A stretch of 64,000 bases of DNA, taken from contig NZ_LMRG01000001.1 in assembly GCF_001425605.1 (NCBI RefSeq), positions 901,909 to 965,908 of the forward strand, in the 5' to 3' direction. The position numbers and the translations under genes were made by a program. Shown here one piece after another: positions 60,426-64,000 of the stretch. How positions within the stretch are numbered: position 1 is the first letter of the stretch; each line of letters begins with the position of its first letter. The stretch comes from Rhizobium sp. Leaf453 (lineage in GTDB: Bacteria > Pseudomonadota > Alphaproteobacteria > Rhizobiales > Rhizobiaceae). Under the pieces are notes generated by a model. It saw only the letters and a list, made by a program, of their open reading frames with translations. It was not told the DNA's origin and made no database searches.

Positions 60426-60680
60426 GTTTCCCCTCCCCTTGTGGGGAGGGTTGCCCACGGGCTGACGGCAAACTCCCTCTTCTCCCCGGCGGGGAGAAGG
60501 TGGCCGAAGGCCACCTTGCGGATTTGGCGCACGACACCCCCCTCTGCCCTGTCGGGCATCTCCCCCTCAAGGGGGGGAGATCACAAGAGGCACGCTCTCG
60601 CCTCAACCACAGCAGCGGCGAGGGACATGAAATGATCTCCCCCTTGAGGGGGAGATGTCACGAAGTGACAGAGGGGGGTG
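60426..60680. repeat. Composite mosaic palindrome between ugpB and ugpA
   Basis: About 255 bases of joined modules: CCCCTCCCCTTGTGGGGAGGG, CTTCTCCCCGGCGGGGAGAAGG with GGCCGAAGGCC, and a third type CATCTCCCCCTCAAGGGGGGGAGAT paired with ATCTCCCCCTTGAGGGGGAGATG at 60634. It occupies the 308-base gap of the ugp operon, where a stable stem could give differential stability of ugpB mRNA over the membrane-component genes. Confidence 0.82.
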
Positions 60681-60729
60681 ATGCGGCAAATGCCGGATCG
60701 TCCTTCTACCACCCCCAAGGGCCAAACCC

Positions 60730-61710
60730 ATGACGCACGCACCATCGCTCTCCCCGACGAGCCCAGCGGCCACCACCACCGGCGGCTTTTTCGCCCGTTT
60801 CCGCTCCGCCCCGTCGGAGCCCAGTTTCGCCAAGCGCGTGCAGTTTTCCTCGCCCTACCTGCCCTATCTCTTCCTCGCCCCGCAAATGGCGATCATCTTC
60901 ATCTTCTTCTATTGGCCCTCGGTCCAGGCGATCCAGTCGTCCTTCTACCTTGAGGACCCCTTCGGTTTCGGCTCCACCTTCGTCGGCACGAGCAACTACA
61001 CCGATGTGCTGAAATCCGGCGAATATCTCGGCATCGCCCGCTTCACAGCCATCTTTACCGCCGCCGTCACCTTCTTTTCGCTGGCGATCGGCCTTCTGCT
61101 CGCCGTCAAGGCGGACGGTGTCATTCGTGGCAATGCCACCTACAAGACACTGCTGATCTGGGTCTACGCCATCGCCCCGCCGGTTGCCGGCTTGATGGGC
61201 ATGATGATGTTCGACCAGCATATCGGCCCGCTGGTGAGATTCGTCGGCCTGTTCGGCTGGGACATGAAGGTCGGGCTGAACTACAACGACACCGCAGCCG
61301 CCATGATCATCGTCTCCGTCTGGAAGCAGATTCCCTACAACTTCATCTTCTTCCTCTCCGGCCTCCAGGGCATTCCGGTTTCGGTGCGCGAGGCGGCGCT
61401 GATGGATTGCCGCTCCGGCTTCCGCCGCTTCTGGACTGTCATCCTGCCACTGCTCGCGCCGACGGCCTTCTTCCTCCTGATCATCAACACGACCTATGCC
61501 CTGTTCGACACGTTCGGCGTCATCGACGTGATGGTGAAGGACAAGGCCGCCAACAACCCGATCACGCTGGTCTACAAGGTCTATATGGACGGCTTCCGTG
61601 GCAACGACCTCGGCGGCTCCTCGGCCCAGTCGGTCATCCTGATGATCATCGTCTTCGTGCTCACCATCTTCCAGTTCCGCTTCATCGAGCGGCGCGTCCA
61701 CTACAATTGA
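60730..61710 (+). CDS. ugpA: Glycerol-3-phosphate ABC transporter permease UgpA
   Basis: An inner-membrane permease of 326 residues with six predicted helices and the EAA loop VREAALMDCRSGFRRFWTVILPLL that docks on UgpC. The N-terminal 40 residues are Ser/Pro-rich and longer than in the E. coli protein. It is 13 bases before ugpE. Confidence 0.95.
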   Translation: MTHAPSLSPTSPAATTTGGFFARFRSAPSEPSFAKRVQFSSPYLPYLFLAPQMAIIFIFFYWPSVQAIQSSFYLEDPFGFGSTFVGTSNYTDVLKSGEYLGIARFTAIFTAAVTFFSLAIGLLLAVKADGVIRGNATYKTLLIWVYAIAPPVAGLMGMMMFDQHIGPLVRFVGLFGWDMKVGLNYNDTAAAMIIVSVWKQIPYNFIFFLSGLQGIPVSVREAALMDCRSGFRRFWTVILPLLAPTAFFLLIINTTYALFDTFGVIDVMVKDKAANNPITLVYKVYMDGFRGNDLGGSSAQSVILMIIVFVLTIFQFRFIERRVHYN

Positions 61711-61723
61711 GCGGAGCCCGGCC

Positions 61724-62566
61724 ATGCAGCGCGTCAAACTCTTCAATCATTTCATCCTGCTGATGGGCGTCTTCATCATGGTCGGCCCGCTGGTCGTTGC
61801 CCTGATGACCTCGAGCCACGAGGCGGCCGATATCCACCGCAACGGTCTCAGCCTCCTGCCCGGCGGCCATTTCGTCGAGACCTATACCAAGGTGCTGACT
61901 AAGGAAGGCGGCTTTACCGGCAAGATCACCGGCCTCCGGATGATGATGAATTCTCTCATCCTCGGCATCGGCTTTGCCGTCGGCAAGATCGCACTGTCGA
62001 TGCTGGCGGCCTATGCGCTGGTCTATTTCCGCTTCCGCTTCGCGACCATCCTCTTCTGGATGATCTTCACGACGCTGCTCCTGCCGCTCGAAGTGCGCAT
62101 CCTGCCGTCCTACGAGGTCATGAACACGCTTCACCTCACCAACACTTATACCGGCCTGATCGTGCCGCTCCTGGCGTCCGCCACCGGCACCTTCTATTTC
62201 CGCCAGTTCTTCAAATCGATCCCGGACGAACTGCTCGAAGCCGCCCGCATTGATGGCGCCGGCCCGTTCAAGTTCTTCATCGACGTGATCGTGCCGCTGT
62301 CGAAGACGATGATGGCGGCGATCTTCATCATCATGTTCGTCTATGGCTGGAACCAGTATCTCTGGCCGACGCTGATGACCACGGATGAGAGCTTCTTCAC
62401 GCTGGTGCGCGGAATCAAGCAAATCCTGCTCGTCTGGGTCGGCTCCAACATTCCCGATTACAACGAGGCCTTTGCCCTGGCGATCCTCGCCATGGTCCCG
62501 CCAGTGATGATCGTCATGATCTTCCAGCGCTGGTTCATCAAGGGTCTCACGGAAAGCGACAAGTAA
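61724..62566 (+). CDS. ugpE: Glycerol-3-phosphate ABC transporter permease UgpE
   Basis: The second permease, 280 residues, six helices, with the EAA motif [24 protein letters not shown] and the N-terminal [23 protein letters not shown] helix. It pairs with UgpA to form the pore. ugpC starts 11 bases later. Confidence 0.95.
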   Translation: MQRVKLFNHFILLMGVFIMVGPLVVALMTSSHEAADIHRNGLSLLPGGHFVETYTKVLTKEGGFTGKITGLRMMMNSLILGIGFAVGKIALSMLAAYALVYFRFRFATILFWMIFTTLLLPLEVRILPSYEVMNTLHLTNTYTGLIVPLLASATGTFYFRQFFKSIPDELLEAARIDGAGPFKFFIDVIVPLSKTMMAAIFIIMFVYGWNQYLWPTLMTTDESFFTLVRGIKQILLVWVGSNIPDYNEAFALAILAMVPPVMIVMIFQRWFIKGLTESDK

Positions 62567-62577
62567 AGGAGAGCGCC

Positions 62578-63693
62578 ATGGCTCAGATCAACATCACCAA
62601 TGTTTCGAAGATCTATGCCGGCGGCGTCGAGGCGGTGAAATCCGTCTCGATCGATATCGCCGATGGCGAGTTCATCGTGCTCGTTGGCCCCTCCGGCTGC
62701 GGCAAGTCCACCCTGCTGCGCATGGTCGCCGGCCTTGAGACCATCTCCAAAGGCACCGTCGAAATCGGCGACCGCATCGTCAACGATGTCGAGCCGGCCG
62801 AGCGCGATATCGCCATGGTCTTCCAGAACTACGCGCTCTACCCGCATATGACCGTCTACGACAACCTCGCCTACGGCCTGAAGAACCGGGGCACGCCGAA
62901 GGCCGAGATCGACGCCCGCGTCGCGGAAGCCGCCCGCATGCTGCAGCTCGAACAATATCTCGACCGCAAGCCCCGCGCCCTTTCCGGCGGCCAGCGCCAG
63001 CGCGTCGCCATGGGCCGCGCCATCGTGCGCAAACCCGCCGCCTTCCTGTTCGACGAACCGTTGTCGAACCTCGACGCCAAACTGCGCGTCTCCATGCGCG
63101 GCGAAATCAAGCAACTGCAGAAGCGCCTCGGCACGACGTCTCTCTACGTCACCCACGACCAGCTCGAAGCCATGACGCTCGCCGACCGCCTCGTGGTTCT
63201 CAACGGCGGCGAGATCGAACAGATCGGCCGACCGCTCGACGTCTACCACACCCCCGCCTCCACCTTCGTCGCCAGCTTCATCGGCTCCCCCGCCATGAAC
63301 CTCGTGCGCGCCAATCGCGAAGGCAACCGCCTGCATCTCGGCTCGCAGATCATCGAGGCCGACCGCCTCTCGTCGCTCCCCACAGACCTCACCGTCGGCA
63401 TCCGCGCCGAAGACCTGCGCCTCGCCAACCCCGGCGAACAATCCCTCACCCTGAAGATCGGCTATGTCGAGGAACTCGGCGCCCAGCGCCTCGTCCATGG
63501 CACGATCGACGGCAAGCAACTCACCGCCGCCCTCTCCCCGGAAATCGAACTCGGCGACACCATCGCCCTCACCATCGCCCCCTCCCGCCTGCACTTCTTC
63601 GACACGACGACGGGCAAGCGGCTGGTGCTTGCACTGGACACTCCCGATACAGGGCGCCAAGCTGTGAATAAGCTACAAGCGGCTATCGGATAG
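62578..63693 (+). CDS. ugpC: Glycerol-3-phosphate ABC transporter ATP-binding protein UgpC
   Basis: The ATPase of the importer, 371 residues: Walker [11 protein letters not shown]-loop [10 protein letters not shown], signature LSGGQRQR, Walker [13 protein letters not shown]-loop VTHDQ, and a C-terminal TOBE regulatory domain. GGAG precedes the ATG. The last residues after FFDTTTGKR differ from the usual short ending, adding about 20 residues. Confidence 0.95.
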   Translation: MAQINITNVSKIYAGGVEAVKSVSIDIADGEFIVLVGPSGCGKSTLLRMVAGLETISKGTVEIGDRIVNDVEPAERDIAMVFQNYALYPHMTVYDNLAYGLKNRGTPKAEIDARVAEAARMLQLEQYLDRKPRALSGGQRQRVAMGRAIVRKPAAFLFDEPLSNLDAKLRVSMRGEIKQLQKRLGTTSLYVTHDQLEAMTLADRLVVLNGGEIEQIGRPLDVYHTPASTFVASFIGSPAMNLVRANREGNRLHLGSQIIEADRLSSLPTDLTVGIRAEDLRLANPGEQSLTLKIGYVEELGAQRLVHGTIDGKQLTAALSPEIELGDTIALTIAPSRLHFFDTTTGKRLVLALDTPDTGRQAVNKLQAAIG

Positions 63694-63899
63694 TTGAAGA
63701 TTTCTCTAAAGCTGCACGTTGTTGGCAACTCAGTTCCTTGCGAAAGATGCTAGAATTCCGGTTCCTCTAGGTCGCTCGACGAAAGCGACTTGTTGCGGTC
63801 CTCTAAGTATAGGCATGCAATGGTATCGGAATCAGCCAGCTCATCGAAGATACATATGTGCCAGCACCAGACGAAACGGCTGGACCGTCAATCCGATGG
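63694..63899. other. Intergenic stretch between ugpC and the insertion sequence
   Basis: This 206-base stretch is lower in GC than the ugp genes. On the minus strand an open frame without a start codon ends in LEDRNKSLSSSDLEEPEF at a stop near 63753. It may be the tail of a gene cut by the insertion element, but an in-frame stop four codons after the element border and the missing start make this uncertain. Confidence 0.3.
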
Positions 63900-64000
63900 T
63901 GAACTGCCCCCCATTTCGACCGGACAGTCGGCATAAGCAGAAAGGCTCAAGCACAGGCTTGAGGACAGGCTTATGTCTAACGAGTATCGACACGTTGAAT
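63900..64000 (+). mobile_element. Left end of an IS3-type insertion sequence (runs off the window)
   Basis: TGAACTGCCCCCCATTTCGACCGGAC at 63900 has the TGAACTGC-type terminal repeat common in IS3-family elements of Rhizobiales. It is followed 73 bases later by an open reading frame with a ribosome site. The other end and any target duplication lie outside the window. Confidence 0.6.
63973..64000 (+). CDS. Transposase OrfA, 5' fragment (IS3 type)
   Basis: Only nine codons are visible, MSNEYRHVE, following GAGGACAGG at good spacing. The sequence resembles the start of IS3-family (IS2-like) OrfA proteins that bind the element ends. The rest is beyond the window, so the family call rests on this start plus the terminal repeat at 63900. 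Confidence 0.5.

Noticed and set aside
1..64000. CRISPR array, rRNA or tRNA genes
   Set aside because: No regularly spaced repeats and no cloverleaf or rRNA-like sequence was recognised; the repeats seen are palindromic mosaics with irregular spacing.

Overview
The window is a high-GC alphaproteobacterial chromosome segment, most likely from the family Rhizobiaceae (Rhizobium/Agrobacterium group). Supporting evidence: rpoN-hpf-ptsN order, divergent hrcA-grpE / rph, a rhizobial phospholipid N-methyltransferase (pmtA) next to dnaN, a ugpBAEC operon, an aquaglyceroporin-type ars operon and many copies of rhizobial intergenic mosaic palindromes (CTTCTCCCC/GGGGAGAAG and CCCCTCCCC types). The genus is inference from remembered gene order; no search was run. 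I saw no rRNA, tRNA or CRISPR.

Layout. 1-2.7 kb: 3' end of rpoN, hpf, ptsN. 2.8-7.6 kb: an SDR enzyme, a small membrane protein, an aldonolactone-oxidase-like flavoenzyme, an internally shortened LMW phosphatase, a ThDP enzyme and a frameshifted small gene. 7.6-13.5 kb: housekeeping block (grpE, hrcA, rph, a VOC protein, rdgB, hemW). 13.5-26.4 kb: MarR/EamA efflux pair with two operators, M29 aminopeptidase, a protease-nuclease fusion, YbaK, a phosphonoacetaldehyde hydrolase/FAD oxidoreductase pair, an AstE-like amidohydrolase, an alpha/beta hydrolase, a 2'-5' RNA ligase and two tandem Ogt methyltransferases. 26.5-34.1 kb: small regulators with partner enzymes (AraC, ArsR-AHSA1, LysR-isochorismatase), guaA, a nucleosidase-thioesterase pair, TspO and a GNAT. 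34.1-40.9 kb: an imelysin / di-heme cytochrome / imelysin / DUF1513 set, probably iron-related, with corA inside it. 41-52.6 kb: rsmB-like, rlpA, queG, gst, uppP, NDUFA9-like, pyrF, pmtA, dnaN. 52.9-57.1 kb: arsenic locus. 57.1-63.7 kb: a broken GNAT, rsmI, a broken yraN and ugpBAEC. 63.9 kb to the end: left end of an IS3-type insertion sequence.

How parts work together. rpoN, hpf and ptsN link sigma-54, ribosome hibernation and the nitrogen PTS. The ars operon couples sensing (ArsR), arsenate reduction (two unrelated ArsC types), export (AqpS and an ArsK-like MFS protein) and acetylation (ArsN2), with a divergent Cys-rich DUF6428 protein. The ugp operon imports glycerol-3-phosphate. The phosphonate pair probably feeds phosphonoacetaldehyde to PhnX through an FAD enzyme rather than a transaminase.

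Most notable: (i) a 713-residue trypsin-like protease fused to a NUC1 nuclease; (ii) a mosaic palindrome translated in frame inside a secreted di-heme cytochrome; (iii) three apparent frameshifts (7.4, 57.25 and 58.75 kb) plus an in-frame deletion in a phosphatase; (iv) an ArsR gene whose operator overlaps its start codon and whose transcript is probably leaderless; (v) an unrecorded 52-residue secreted protein.
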